A stretch of 64,000 nt of DNA from Streptomyces sp. NBC_00286 (GCF_036173125.1 NZ_CP108054.1:620001-684000), one strand, 5' to 3'. Positions 1 through 8,203 are shown, numbered from the stretch's first letter. Made by a program: numbers and translations. Notes: generated from the sequence alone by a model not told the origin.

Positions 1-2325
1 CACCGTGCGGTCCGGCAGCCGTATCTCGATCGGTGAGGCGTCGGAGGACGGCACCTCGATCTGCAGCAGTTCCGGCTCCAGGCGCAGCCGTACGCCCCAG
101 TTGCCCTGGTAGCGCAGGGCGAAGCCGTAGTGGGACAGTTCGGGCAGCGGGACCGGGTCGAGCCACAGGGCGCCGCCCCGGGTTTCCAGGCCGGTCAGTC
201 CGCGCTGGACGAAGTCCAGGGTGCCGGCCATGGCGCCCAGGTGGATGCCTTCGCCGGTGGTGCCGCCCTGGATGTCGGCGATGTCGCCCTGGAGGGCTTC
301 CTGGCAGAACTTCCAGGCCTCGGCCCGCCGGGCCCGGGCCAGTACCCAGCCGTGGACGAGGCCGCTGAGGGTGGAGCCGTGGCTGGTGCGGTGCAGGTAG
401 TAGTCGACGGTACGGTGCCAGGTGTCCTCATCGAGATGTACGCCCAACCGGCGGAACAGGCCCTGCAGTTCGGCCGGTGCGAAGAGGTAGCCGAGCATCA
501 GGACGTCGGCCTGTTTGGAGGCCTGGTAGCGGTTGACGCTGTCGCCCTCCGCCTCCAGGATCCGATCCAGGCGCCGGATGTCGCCGTACCGCCCGCGGTA
601 TGCGTCCCAGTCGAGCTCGGCCAGCTCGCCGTAGCCCTCGAACTGGCTGATGACGTCGTCGTGGAAGGGCACGTGGAGGGTGCGGGAGACGTCCTCCCAC
701 AGTTCGAGTTCGCCCCCTTCCAGACCCGTGCGCTCGACGAGTTCGCGGCGCCGGGGCTCGGGCAGGGTCTCCAGCAGCTCGAGGGTGCGGGCGAGCACCC
801 AGGCGGCGGTGACGTTGGTGTAGGCGTTGTCGTCGAGGCCCGGCACGCGCGCGCCGGGGTAGGCCTCGTGGTACTCGTCGGGGCCGACGACACCCCTGAT
901 GCGGTGCCGGCCCAGGGTCTCGTCGTAGACGGCGGCGTCCGCCCAGAAGCGGGAGATCTGCAGCAGCATCTCGGCGCCCTTGGTGTGCAGAAACTCCATG
1001 TCGCCGGTGGCCTCGCAGTACTGCCACACGTTGTAGGCGATCGCCGAGCCGACGTGGTGCTGGAGCCGGGAGTGGTCGGGCAGCCAGCGCCCGGAGCGCG
1101 GGTTGAGGTGGAGCTGCTGGGTCTCCTCGCGTCCGTCGCTGCCGCTCTGCCAGGGATACATCGCTCCCCTGCGGCCCGCCCTCCGGGCGTTGGTCCGGGC
1201 CTGTTCGAGGCGGCGGTGGCGGTAGCCGAGCAGGGCGCGGGAGACCTCGGGCAGGTGCAGGTTGAGGTAGGGCAGGACGAACAGTTCGTCCCAGAAGACG
1301 TGCCCGCGGTAGGCCTCGCCGTGCAGTCCGCGCGCGGGCACGCCGACGTCGAGGTCGGCGGTGTGCGGCGAGAGGGTCTGCAGGACGTGGAAGAGGTGCA
1401 GCCGCAGGATGCGGCCCGCCTCCCCGGGAACGTCGAGCTCGCAGCGGCGCCACAGCTGGTCCCAGGCGGTCAGGTGCGACTCCACCAGCGCGTCGAAGCC
1501 GGGGGCGTGTTCCACCCGGTCGACGGCGGTGTGGAGCGGGTCGCTGATCGCGGGGTCGCGGGAGGTGTGCAGGGCGACGGTCTTGTCCACGGTCGCGGTG
1601 CGGCCCGACGTCAGATCGAGGGTCAACTGCTGGAGGGCGTACGGGGGTTCGTGGCGGATGGTGACGGGTGCCTCGGCGGTGACGCGGGACGCCATGCCGA
1701 TACGGATGTCCGAGGTACCGGTGCGGCAGCGCAGCCACGCGGTGTCCGGGGCGGCGGTGCCGGTGTGCACGTGGATCAGGTGGCGGCCGTCCAGGTCCCG
1801 GTAGCGCGGCACGCCGGAGTTGGTGACACCGCCGTCGAGGGCTGCCTCCACCTCGAGCGTCCCGGAGAAGCCCTCGGCCGTGAACTCGGTGCGCAGCGCG
1901 GCCAGATGCGGGTCGGCCATGTGCACCAGCCGCTGCTGACGCACCCTCAATTCGCGTCCCTCACCGAGGTCGTACCGTGTCAGGCGCTCCAGCAGCCCGG
2001 CCGACAGGTGCAGGATCTGGCGGTGGTCGAGCACAGCCGCGGTGTCGGGGGTGAGCCAGGGCCCGCCGGGGAGGCGGAAGCGCAGGGGCAGCCAGTTCGG
2101 GACGTTGACCATGTCCTCGTTCTCCACCTGGCGGCCCGCGACCTCGGAGGTGAGCCGGTTGTAGCAGCCGGCCACATAGGTGCCCGGGTAGTGCACCTCG
2201 TCGGCGGCGCACTCCGGCAGCGCGCCACGGGTGGCGAAGTAGCCGTTGCCCAGGGTGCACAGCGACTCCCGCAGGCGTTCGTCGGCGGGCTCGTAGCCCT
2301 CGTACTCCCAGCTCCAGCCCGTCAC
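1..2325 (-). CDS. GH65 family glycoside phosphorylase/hydrolase (3' end beyond window)
   Basis: A member of glycoside hydrolase family 65, the family of maltose, trehalose and kojibiose phosphorylases, which split an alpha-glucobiose with phosphate to give beta-glucose-1-phosphate. The first 775 residues are visible and the C-terminus lies past base 1. The N-terminal beta-sandwich is followed by the (alpha/alpha)6 barrel with WDELFVLPYLNLHLPEVS near residue 345 and the catalytic-acid motif GPDEYHE with Glu484. The GTG start at 2325 has GGAGG about 8 nt upstream and overlaps the HAD gene stop by 4 bp (GTGA), so the two are translationally coupled. The downstream-enzyme logic fits: the HAD partner would be a beta-phosphoglucomutase. 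M. tuberculosis Rv2006 (otsB1) fuses HAD and GH65 modules and is in the DosR regulon. Exact sugar substrate cannot be told from sequence. Confidence 0.93.
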   Translation of the reverse strand, partial: MTGWSWEYEGYEPADERLRESLCTLGNGYFATRGALPECAADEVHYPGTYVAGCYNRLTSEVAGRQVENEDMVNVPNWLPLRFRLPGGPWLTPDTAAVLDHRQILHLSAGLLERLTRYDLGEGRELRVRQQRLVHMADPHLAALRTEFTAEGFSGTLEVEAALDGGVTNSGVPRYRDLDGRHLIHVHTGTAAPDTAWLRCRTGTSDIRIGMASRVTAEAPVTIRHEPPYALQQLTLDLTSGRTATVDKTVALHTSRDPAISDPLHTAVDRVEHAPGFDALVESHLTAWDQLWRRCELDVPGEAGRILRLHLFHVLQTLSPHTADLDVGVPARGLHGEAYRGHVFWDELFVLPYLNLHLPEVSRALLGYRHRRLEQARTNARRAGRRGAMYPWQSGSDGREETQQLHLNPRSGRWLPDHSRLQHHVGSAIAYNVWQYCEATGDMEFLHTKGAEMLLQISRFWADAAVYDETLGRHRIRGVVGPDEYHEAYPGARVPGLDDNAYTNVTAAWVLARTLELLETLPEPRRRELVERTGLEGGELELWEDVSRTLHVPFHDDVISQFEGYGELAELDWDAYRGRYGDIRRLDRILEAEGDSVNRYQASKQADVLMLGYLFAPAELQGLFRRLGVHLDEDTWHRTVDYYLHRTSHGSTLSGLVHGWVLARARRAEAWKFCQEALQGDIADIQGGTTGEGIHLGAMAGTLDFVQRGLTGLETRGGALWLDPVPLPELSHYGFALRYQGNWGVRLRLEPELLQIEVPSSDASPIEIRLPDRTV

Positions 2326-3095
2326 TTCGGCGCTCCTCCCCCGCACAGTTCTTCCAGATCGTGTACGACGATGTCGGCGCCGTGCCGCAGCAGCCGCGCC
2401 CCGGAGTCGTCACCGGCGGTGCGGTCCACGCCGATCACCAGGGCGAACCCGCCGCGCCGGCCCGCCTCCACACCCGCCAGCGCGTCCTCGATGACGGCCG
2501 CGCGGCCGGCCGGGACGCCGAGCCGGCGCACCGCCTCCAGGAACAGGTCCGGCTGCGGCTTGCCCGCCAGGCCAAGGCGGGCCGCCTCGCCACCGTCCAC
2601 GAGGACGTCGAACAGATCACGTACCCCGGCCCGGACCAGCAGCTCACCGGCGTGCCGGGACGCGGAGGCCGCCGCACGGGGTACCCCCGCCCGGCGCAGG
2701 GCACACACCAGCCGTATGGTCCCCGGATAGGCGTCGACACCGTGCTCGCGCAGCCGCCGCACGAACCGGCGCTCCTTGTCCGCCGCTACAGCACGCACCG
2801 TCTCGGGCGAGGTGTCGATGCCGCGTGCGGCCAGGAACGCGGCAGCGCCGTCGAGGCGGGACTTGCCGTCGACGTGGCGCAGATAGTCGTCCTGCACGTC
2901 GAAGGGGCGGCGCCGTTCGGGGTCCTTGGGCGGGTGCGCTCGCAGGTAGGCGTCGAACGCCGCCTTCCATGCCGCCGCGTGCACGCGGGCCGAGTCGGTG
3001 ATCACTCCATCGGTGTCGAAGACGACGGCCCGCACGTCCCGCAGCACCGGTGCCAGTGCATCGCGGGACGCCGCAGGGGTGTGAGGGGACTGCAT
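2322..3095 (-). CDS. HAD-superfamily beta-phosphoglucomutase/phosphatase
   Basis: A 257-residue HAD hydrolase of the beta-phosphoglucomutase/trehalose-phosphatase type. Motif I is FDTDGVITDS near residue 24, the motif II region has the ASASR stretch, motif III is the Lys in AGKPQPDLF and motif IV is VIEDALAGVEAG. The cap-domain stretch VDGKSRLDG is typical of beta-phosphoglucomutases. The ATG at 3095 follows AGAGGG and sits 2 nt after the stop of the upstream USP gene; a GTG two codons earlier is also possible. With the downstream GH65 phosphorylase it would turn beta-glucose-1-phosphate into glucose-6-phosphate, saving one ATP per disaccharide. A simple sugar-phosphate phosphatase is the alternative. 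Confidence 0.9.
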   Translation of the reverse strand: MQSPHTPAASRDALAPVLRDVRAVVFDTDGVITDSARVHAAAWKAAFDAYLRAHPPKDPERRRPFDVQDDYLRHVDGKSRLDGAAAFLAARGIDTSPETVRAVAADKERRFVRRLREHGVDAYPGTIRLVCALRRAGVPRAAASASRHAGELLVRAGVRDLFDVLVDGGEAARLGLAGKPQPDLFLEAVRRLGVPAGRAAVIEDALAGVEAGRRGGFALVIGVDRTAGDDSGARLLRHGADIVVHDLEELCGGGAPK

Positions 3096-3097
3096 GG

Positions 3098-3973
3098 TCA
3101 CACCCTCTGCGGCACGATCGCCACCGGGCACTGTGCGTGGTGAAGCAACGCGTGCCCTACGCGGCCGAGCTGGAGGCCGAAGTGGCCGTGCCGACGCCGG
3201 GCTCCGACGATCAGGAGGTCGGCGGCGGCCGACCGGCTCAGCAGCACCTTGCGAGCTGGTCCTTCCACGGTGTGCCGGCGGACCCGTACGCCTGGGTGGT
3301 CCGCCATCGGGTCCTGGAGCACGGCATCGAGCGCGGCGGACGCCTGCTCCTCGTGAAAGTGCGCCGGATCCCCGGTGAGCAGGGGATGTTCGGCGGTCTC
3401 GTGCGCGGGGCAGCGCCAGGCGCGTACGGCATCGAGGGTGCACCCGCGCGCTTCGGCCTCGCGGAAGGCGAAGCGCACCGCCTCGCCGCCGGTGGTGGAC
3501 TCGCCCGCGCCGAGCAGGATCCGCTCATGGATGCCGGCCAGGCCGGCCTTGTCGCCGCGGACGACGATCACCGGGCAGTGGGCACGGGCCGCCACGGCCA
3601 GCGAGACCGAACCCAGCAGCAGGCCCGTCAGCTCACCGCGGCCACGAGATCCCGTCACCAGGGCGGAGGCATTGTGGCCCTCGAGCAGAAGGGCGGACGC
3701 CGCTTCCTCGGGCACCACCTCGGCGGAGACCTTCACCTCGGGATTGCGCCGCCGGGCACGCTCCGCCGCGGAACCGACGATGTTGTCCGCCAGCACCTCC
3801 TCGGACGGGTGTTCAGCACTCCCTGACGGGGCGACCCCTTCATAGCGCTCCCACAGGGAGGCATACACCAGTCGCAACGGCAGTCCGTGCCGGGCCGCCT
3901 CGTCGACCGCCCAGTCGACCGCGACGAGGCTCGAATCCGATCCGTCGACACCCACGATCAGGGGCAGCTCCAT
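3098..3973 (-). CDS. Tandem-domain universal stress protein (USP)
   Basis: A 291-residue protein made of two UspA domains, the arrangement of Rv2623/Rv2005c-type actinobacterial stress proteins. Each domain starts with a nucleotide-binding strand (VGVDGSDSS in the first) and domain 1 carries the ATP loop GSRGRGELTGLLLGSVS, matching G-2X-G-9X-G-S. The second domain has GARRRHGHFGLQLGRV. The ATG at 3973 follows GGTGAGG. It is first in an operon with the HAD and GH65 genes and has a DevR-type box 106 bp upstream (4080-4093). A paralogue of exactly the same length occurs at 50462-51337, also beside a GH65 gene. USPs of this kind bind ATP and act in dormancy; the precise target is unknown. Confidence 0.95.
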   Translation of the reverse strand: MELPLIVGVDGSDSSLVAVDWAVDEAARHGLPLRLVYASLWERYEGVAPSGSAEHPSEEVLADNIVGSAAERARRRNPEVKVSAEVVPEEAASALLLEGHNASALVTGSRGRGELTGLLLGSVSLAVAARAHCPVIVVRGDKAGLAGIHERILLGAGESTTGGEAVRFAFREAEARGCTLDAVRAWRCPAHETAEHPLLTGDPAHFHEEQASAALDAVLQDPMADHPGVRVRRHTVEGPARKVLLSRSAAADLLIVGARRRHGHFGLQLGRVGHALLHHAQCPVAIVPQRV

Positions 3974-4079
3974 GTCCCTCACCACCTTTCGCCGGGCTGC
4001 GCGGACGTGCAGCAGCACGGGTTCCCCTCACCGTTGCATCCACGGCCGGGGGGTGGGAGGGGCGGTTCGTCCACGGCTT

Positions 4080-4093
4080 GGGCCATTCGGCCC
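4080..4093. promoter_or_regulatory. Candidate DevR-type operator between divergent USP genes
   Basis: GGGCCATTCGGCCC matches the recurring box of this window. It lies in the 528-bp divergent region between the two USP genes (3974-4501), 106 bp from the minus-strand USP start and about 408 bp from the plus-strand one, so it probably serves the minus operon. I saw nothing else convincing in this intergenic stretch. Confidence 0.6.
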
Positions 4094-4501
4094 CTGTCGG
4101 ATCTCGCGCCGGCGTTGAGTGCCACTCCGCCCCGGCTCGGCCCCCGGGCGGCTCTGTGCCTCGACCGGACACTGAAGTTGAGCCCGCAGCAGGTTCGTCA
4201 CGACCGATGACCACCTGTCCAACGAACTCCGGTGCGCGCACCGTTGACGGACAGGACCAGCATTCGGGCAGGGCCGACGGGTCCCGGCACCACAACGGTG
4301 AACCGGCGCCTACGGCGTACGGACATCGGCGGAATCCGGCGCTCTGAGCGAACGAGCGGAGGAACGCGTTGCCGTACCGAGCGGGTCCGCCACGACGGTT
4401 GGCAAGGGACTGTTGGGCACCCGTAGGGAACCCCTCGGCCCACGCCCCGCCCGACCGAATCGGGGCACCGTGGGGCGAGAGGCCATCCAGGGAGGCTGCA
4501 C

Positions 4502-5014
4502 ATGACCCAACTCGCCGACGGCAACAGCATCGTGGTGGGCGTCGACGGATCGGAGGCGTCCAAAGCCGCACTGCGCTGGGCCAGGGAGCAGGCCCGCGCC
4601 CTGCGGGCGGAGGTCGTGGCCGTACACGCCTGGGAACCGACCACATCCGGACTCGCGCCGTACGCTCCGGCATCGGCCCGTCCCACGGCCGCGCAGCAGC
4701 GCGAACAGGCTGCCGAGCTGCTCGCCTCGACGGTGCGAGAGGTCTTCGGCCCACGGATCGGCGGCTCCGTGCGCGCTGTTCTCGTGGAGGGGCCGCCCGC
4801 GCGGGCACTGCTCCGTCACGCGCCCGGCGCACTGCTGCTCGCCCTGGGGCGCAGGGCTCATGGACAGTACGAGCTGCCCGCGATCGGGGCGGTGGGCCGT
4901 GAGTGTCTGCGGCACGCGACGGTCCCCGTGGTCGCGGTGCCCGCCGCGCAGCGGCCCGCGCCGCCGCTCAGGACCGTGGAAACGTCGCCTCTCGCCAGGA
5001 GCGGTGCCGCGTAG
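4502..5014 (+). CDS. Single-domain universal stress protein
   Basis: A 170-residue protein with one UspA domain: N-terminal strand [17 protein letters not shown], then an Ala-rich helix and the C-terminal strand ending in VPVVAVP. The usual ATP-binding loop is altered; in its place is a stretch with [17 protein letters not shown], so nucleotide binding may differ from the tandem USPs nearby. The ATG follows AGGGAGG at ideal spacing. It stands alone on the plus strand, divergent from the USP-HAD-GH65 operon. A short Pro/Arg-rich tail follows the domain. No USP-specific partner can be named. Confidence 0.9.
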   Translation: MTQLADGNSIVVGVDGSEASKAALRWAREQARALRAEVVAVHAWEPTTSGLAPYAPASARPTAAQQREQAAELLASTVREVFGPRIGGSVRAVLVEGPPARALLRHAPGALLLALGRRAHGQYELPAIGAVGRECLRHATVPVVAVPAAQRPAPPLRTVETSPLARSGAA

Positions 5015-5285
5015 GGGGCGGAGTGCCAACGCCTGGCGGGATATGCGACCGCCTACAGCTCCACCCGCGAGATCGTCGAGCCAAGCAGATCAGGCACAGC
5101 CCGGCTACCGCATCACCGGCGCCACGGCGCTTGGCGGCGCGGACGCTCTTGTGATCACTCGGGCCCCGTCCCGCGTGGGCACCCTCCCGCCGGCTGACCT
5201 ACCGGTTCACGCCGTACCCAGGGCGGCCACCCGTGGTCCTTCTCATCCCGTCGGGACGAAGACCGAGGCCGGATACGCTGGCGGG

Positions 5286-5651
5286 ATGATCGAGAATCTT
5301 CCCCCCTGTCCGAAGTGCTCGTGTGAGTACACCTACGAGATGAACGCCCTGGTGGTGTGCCCGGAGTGCGGCCACGAATGGGTGCCCGCCGAGGGCGGTA
5401 CGGAGGGTGGAGACACCGCCGAAGGCTGGGGGAGGGTCGTCAAGGACTCCGTCGGCAATGAGCTGCGGGACGGCGACTCCGTGGTCGTCGTCAAGGCGCT
5501 CAAGGTCAAGGGGAGCCCGTCGGGCATCAAGGTCGGCACCAAGGTGCGCAACATCCGGCTGGTCGACGGGGTCGACGGCCACGACATCGACTGCAAGATC
5601 GACGGTTTCGGAGCGATGCAGCTCAAGTCCAGCGTGGTCAAGAAAGCCTGA
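5286..5651 (+). CDS. PhnA/YjdM-type zinc-ribbon protein
   Basis: A 121-residue protein of the PhnA (YjdM) family. The N-terminal zinc ribbon has two cysteine pairs, CPKCSCEY and CPECGHEW, followed by the C-terminal beta-barrel PhnA domain with [18 protein letters not shown] and a conserved end LKSSVVKKA. Despite the name, this family is not phosphonoacetate hydrolase and its function is not established. The start at 5286 has only a weak ribosome-binding site. The gene stands alone; the 271 bp upstream of it hold no feature I could identify. Confidence 0.9.
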   Translation: MIENLPPCPKCSCEYTYEMNALVVCPECGHEWVPAEGGTEGGDTAEGWGRVVKDSVGNELRDGDSVVVVKALKVKGSPSGIKVGTKVRNIRLVDGVDGHDIDCKIDGFGAMQLKSSVVKKA

Positions 5652-5719
5652 TCCACGACTCGCCCTGGCCCGCCGTCCCATCCATGGAGGGATGTTCAGG
5701 GCTGCAGCTTGATGCTTAA

Positions 5720-5735
5720 TTGCAAAATTTCGCAA
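5720..5735. promoter_or_regulatory. ArsR-type operator, TTGC-N8-GCAA (copy 1)
   Basis: An AT-rich inverted repeat, TTGCAAAATTTCGCAA, in otherwise very GC-rich DNA, about 95 bp before a broken arsR reading frame. The same TTGC-N8-GCAA design occurs at 6995-7010 before the intact arsR, which suggests both are ArsR-family operators that were duplicated with the gene. Confidence 0.6.
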
Positions 5736-5830
5736 TTGGTTAGATGCTGTGTTGGTCATGCTCGCAGGCAGCCGCGGGCACAGCTTTCGCTCGCCCCCGG
5801 GTGGGGCGCTGTCAGGGAAGCCGAGGGGTC

Positions 5831-5923
5831 GTGTCCGTTCCGCTGTACCAGGCCAAGACCGAGTTCTTCCGGATGCTGGGACATCCCGTACGGATAAGGG
5901 TGCTCGCCCACGCGGAGGCGTGA
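5831..5923 (+). pseudogene. Truncated arsR: first 30 codons only
   Basis: A 30-codon frame starting at GTG 5831 encodes VSVPLYQAKTEFFRML and GHPVRIRVL, which align with the first residues of the intact ArsR at 7220 (STPLYQLKAEFFKTI, GHPARIRVL). It then ends in a TGA at 5921-5923, before the winged-helix DNA-binding region. The stop overlaps the ATG of the next gene (TGATG), so the remnant could now work as a translated leader coupled to the ATPase gene. It keeps its operator-like palindrome upstream, indicating that an arsR locus was duplicated and one copy lost its 3' part. Confidence 0.75.
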
Positions 5924-6354
5924 TGAGTACCCGGCTCGAAGCCCTGCCTCACCGGCATGTGCTCACGCTGCCCGCGATGCCGTCCGCGGTCCGCACGGCC
6001 CGGGAGACCGCCGAGCGGGCTCTGGCCGAGTGGGGCATAAGCCTGCGCCACCCGACGGTCGGCCCGGCTCTGCTGATACTCAGCGAACTGGTCACCAACA
6101 GCGTCCGGCACGCCGCGGCGCTCTCCCCGCAGGTGACCGTCATCTACGCGGCGGGCGCGGACTGTCTGGCCTTCGCCGTGCACGACCGCCACCCCCACCG
6201 GCCCTCGCTGAACGCGTCGGTCACCGACACCGGCACGGGGGCGGGCGGTCTGGCCACCGTCATGGAGCTCACCCTCGGCCTGGGCGGCACCGCGGTCGTC
6301 CGCGCCGACGTCGACGGCAAGGGCAAGAGCATCTGGATCACCCTTCCACTCTGA
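5923..6354 (+). CDS. HATPase_c anti-sigma-factor-type ATP-binding protein
   Basis: A 143-residue protein with a single GHKL ATPase fold like RsbW/SpoIIAB and the many Streptomyces regulatory ATPases. Seen are the N-box region LILSELVTNSVRHA, a G1-like stretch AVHDRHPHRPSL in degenerate form, and the glycine region TGTGAGGLATVMELT. Such proteins bind sigma factors or act as serine kinases on STAS partners, and a STAS-domain gene lies 35 bp downstream. GGAGG precedes the ATG at 5923 (a GTG at 5920 is an alternative), and translation is coupled to the arsR remnant through TGATG. The G1 aspartate-glycine motif is weak, so ATP binding needs proof. Confidence 0.85.
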   Translation: MSTRLEALPHRHVLTLPAMPSAVRTARETAERALAEWGISLRHPTVGPALLILSELVTNSVRHAAALSPQVTVIYAAGADCLAFAVHDRHPHRPSLNASVTDTGTGAGGLATVMELTLGLGGTAVVRADVDGKGKSIWITLPL

Positions 6355-6389
6355 CCAAACAGGCCGACCGCGCAAGGAAGTTGACGACC

Positions 6390-6806
6390 ATGACCATCGA
6401 GTGGCGCTACACCGTCGAACAGGACCTCGGCGTCCTGTCCGTCTCCGGATACCTGGGCCCGGACGCCGTTCGCCGCTTCGCCGGCGCCGTCGGCTGGGTC
6501 GTGGGACGCGGGACCGGCCCGGTCATCGTCGACCTGACCGGACTGCGCGGCTGGTCGGCCGAGGGACAGTTGGCGATCACCGACGCCGCACGCCGCCTCG
6601 CCGCAGCCGACCGCAGCCTGGAACTGGCCGCGATCCCCGCCGACGGCTCCCTCGTCCCCGACGGAGACTGCTCGCCCATCCCCGTGCATGCCGACCTGGT
6701 CGGCGCGCTCGCCTCACACAGCACACGGCACGGCGAGGCGCCGGAGGGACGCCACGAGTGGAGGACGACAGGGTGGCCGAGGACTGGAGACGACGCCGGC
6801 GAGTGA
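6390..6806 (+). CDS. STAS-domain protein (anti-sigma factor antagonist type)
   Basis: A 138-residue protein with the STAS fold: WRYTVEQDLGVLSVSGYLG at the N-terminus, then VIVDLTGLRGWSAEGQLAI, where the usual phosphorylatable Ser follows the DLT strand (here in GWSAEG). The C-terminal 30 residues are polar and probably unstructured. The ATG at 6390 has AAGGAAG upstream. It follows the anti-sigma-type ATPase by 35 bp and probably forms a partner-switch pair with it. It converges with a microprotein gene 11 bp away on the other strand. Confidence 0.85.
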   Translation: MTIEWRYTVEQDLGVLSVSGYLGPDAVRRFAGAVGWVVGRGTGPVIVDLTGLRGWSAEGQLAITDAARRLAAADRSLELAAIPADGSLVPDGDCSPIPVHADLVGALASHSTRHGEAPEGRHEWRTTGWPRTGDDAGE

Positions 6807-6817
6807 GCCCGGCTGGT

Positions 6818-6967
6818 TCAGCCAGGGGCGAAGGCGCCGTCGTCGTCCCGTACGGGGACGACGGTGCAGGCGTCCTCCTCCGTGGCGATGGCCACGTCCT
6901 CGGCGAAGCCCGTTGCGGACAGCTCCCGGCCGGAGACACTCGCGCCACGCAGCGGAATAACTCTCAC
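6818..6967 (-). CDS. 49-residue acidic microprotein
   Basis: A short frame with an excellent ribosome-binding site (GAGGAGG, 5 nt before GTG 6967) encodes a 49-residue protein starting MRVIPLRGASVSGREL and ending DDDGAFAPG. It is acidic (many Glu and Asp) with one Cys and no membrane segment. It is transcribed away from arsR and is preceded by the TTGC-N8-GCAA palindrome at 6995-7010, so it is probably under ArsR control. I recognise no family. Its strong initiation site and GC-rich third positions argue for a real gene. Confidence 0.6.
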   Translation of the reverse strand: MRVIPLRGASVSGRELSATGFAEDVAIATEEDACTVVPVRDDDGAFAPG

Positions 6968-6994
6968 GCAAGCCTCCTCACAGCACGTATGGAG

Positions 6995-7010
6995 TTGCTA
7001 ATCTTAGCAA
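6995..7010. promoter_or_regulatory. ArsR-type operator, TTGC-N8-GCAA (copy 2)
   Basis: TTGCTAATCTTAGCAA has 7-bp perfect arms around TC and sits in an AT-rich island between the divergent microprotein gene (start 28 bp away) and arsR (about 210 bp away). It shares its arms and spacing with 5720-5735. Confidence 0.65.
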
Positions 7011-7106
7011 TTGTCGAGGTCGTCACCGCTGATTCCGGGCGGTTCGGTTCTCGTGCGCGGATTCAGCGCGGCCACCGCCGCAGGCGAGGACGGGCCGCAT
7101 GTGTGT

Positions 7107-7157
7107 GACGAGCGAAGCAAGATGAGGGTGCCTCCGCCCGAAGGGCGGGGAGGGTGG
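7107..7157. repeat. Dispersed palindromic repeat, copy A
   Basis: A divergent copy of a GC-rich palindromic element: GACGAGCGAAGC, then AGGGTGCCTCC and CCCGAAGGGCGGGGAGG. Related copies occur at 9886-9930, 12420-12461, 42641-42700 and 48280-48323. This copy is intergenic, upstream of arsR. Confidence 0.6.
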
Positions 7158-7179
7158 ATGTGATGCGCCGAGGGCCGGC

Positions 7180-7195
7180 CAATACGGCCGTATTG
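7180..7195. promoter_or_regulatory. Perfect 16-bp palindrome upstream of arsR
   Basis: CAATACGGCCGTATTG is its own reverse complement and ends 25 bp before the arsR start codon, where an autoregulatory repressor site would be expected. Confidence 0.55.
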
Positions 7196-7219
7196 TTCCG
7201 CCGGGGAGGGGACAGCACC

Positions 7220-7570
7220 ATGAGCACGCCGCTGTACCAACTGAAGGCCGAGTTCTTCAAGACGATCGGACACCCGGCGCGCATACGGGTCCTTGAGCTC
7301 CTCAGCGAGCGCGAGCACGCGGTGGCGGAGATGCTGCCCGAGGTGGGGATCGAGCCGGCCCACCTGTCGCAGCAGCTCGCGGTGCTGCGACGGGCGAACC
7401 TGGTGGTGACCCGCAAGGAGGGCTCGACCGTGTACTACTCGCTGACCAGCCCGCACATCGCCGAGCTGCTCAGGGTCGCCCGCACCATTCTGTCCGGCGT
7501 GCTCGCCGGCCAGGCCGAACTGCTCGCCGATCTTCAGGCCGCCCAGACGCAGGCGAAACCGCCGTCGTAA
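7220..7570 (+). CDS. ArsR-family winged-helix regulator (Rv0081-like)
   Basis: A 116-residue ArsR/SmtB-type repressor. The order is an N-terminal helix (PLYQLKAEFFKTIGHPARIRV), the helix-turn-helix with EPAHLSQQLAVLRRANLV, and the wing with RKEGSTVYYSLT. It contains no cysteine at all, so it is not a classical thiolate metal sensor. The ATG at 7220 follows GGGGAGGGG. It sits directly before the six-gene hydrogenase-like operon, as Rv0081 does before Rv0082-Rv0087 in M. tuberculosis; Rv0081 is itself part of the DosR network. Two different palindromes upstream (6995-7010 and 7180-7195) are candidate sites for autoregulation. Confidence 0.92.
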   Translation: MSTPLYQLKAEFFKTIGHPARIRVLELLSEREHAVAEMLPEVGIEPAHLSQQLAVLRRANLVVTRKEGSTVYYSLTSPHIAELLRVARTILSGVLAGQAELLADLQAAQTQAKPPS

Positions 7571-7667
7571 CGCCGGCCCTCAATCGGTGGCCGTCTCCCG
7601 GGAGCTGACAGCGCTCCGTGGTGCGGGAGGCGGCCGCCTTCACCCTCGAGTGCCGTAACTCCGGTCG

Positions 7668-7688
7668 CAGGTGCCTGTTGGGCACCTG
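7668..7688. promoter_or_regulatory. Inverted repeat in front of the hydrogenase-like operon
   Basis: CAGGTGCC and GGCACCTG form 8-bp arms around a 5-nt loop, 33 bp before the first structural gene. It could be an operator or a weak terminator behind arsR. A partly similar stretch (TGTTGGGCACC) occurs near 4409. Confidence 0.45.
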
Positions 7689-7720
7689 TAGACAAGTCCT
7701 CACCGTGTCAGGGAGGGTTC

Positions 7721-8203
7721 ATGGGCCTGTTGCGCAAGATCCGGGACACCGGGCGGGTGGCCGAGCCGTCCCCACCCAGGCCGGCGGGTGAACAGCCGCC
7801 CGCAGCCAGGGGGTTCGGCGGCTCGGTGCAGGTGCGCTGTGTGGACGCGGGGTCCTGCAACGGCTGCGAGATCGAGATCGCGGCGGCCTTCAACCCGGTG
7901 TACGACGCCGAGCGGTACGGGGCCCGGCTGGTGGCCTCGCCCCGGCACGCGGACGTGGCGCTGGTGACCGGGCCGGTGACCCGGAACATGGCCGAGCCGC
8001 TGCGCCGTACGGTCGCTGCGATGCCGGAGCCGCGGCTGGTGGTCGCGGTCGGTGACTGCGCGATCAACTGCGGGGAATTCGCGGGCGGTTACGGCGTCGA
8101 GGGCGCCGTCTCCGACGTCGTACCGGTGGATCTGGCCGTGCCCGGGTGCCCGCCGGAGCCGGACGCGATCATCGCGGCGCTGCGGAGGGTGACCGGACGG
8201 TGA
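7721..8203 (+). CDS. Hydrogenase small-subunit-like Fe-S protein (HycG/HyfI/NuoB family)
   Basis: A 160-residue member of the NuoB/HycG family, the subunit that holds the proximal [4Fe-4S] cluster next to the catalytic large subunit. The cluster cysteines are present: Cys46 and Cys49 in GSCNGCEIE, Cys113 or Cys117 in GDCAINCGEF and Cys143 in VPGCPPEP. The ATG follows GGGAGGG. It begins a tightly coupled operon of six genes, and its stop overlaps the next start (GTGA). It corresponds in position and type to Rv0082. Because the large subunit of this operon lacks NiFe ligands, the cluster probably serves electron transfer or structure in a non-hydrogenase complex. Confidence 0.92.
   Translation: MGLLRKIRDTGRVAEPSPPRPAGEQPPAARGFGGSVQVRCVDAGSCNGCEIEIAAAFNPVYDAERYGARLVASPRHADVALVTGPVTRNMAEPLRRTVAAMPEPRLVVAVGDCAINCGEFAGGYGVEGAVSDVVPVDLAVPGCPPEPDAIIAALRRVTGR

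Noticed and set aside
130..2730. Long plus-strand open frame of 866 codons
   Set aside because: It is antisense to the GH65 and HAD genes, has a low-complexity Gly/Val/Ala/Gln composition typical of opposite-strand reading in high-GC DNA, and shows no domain.
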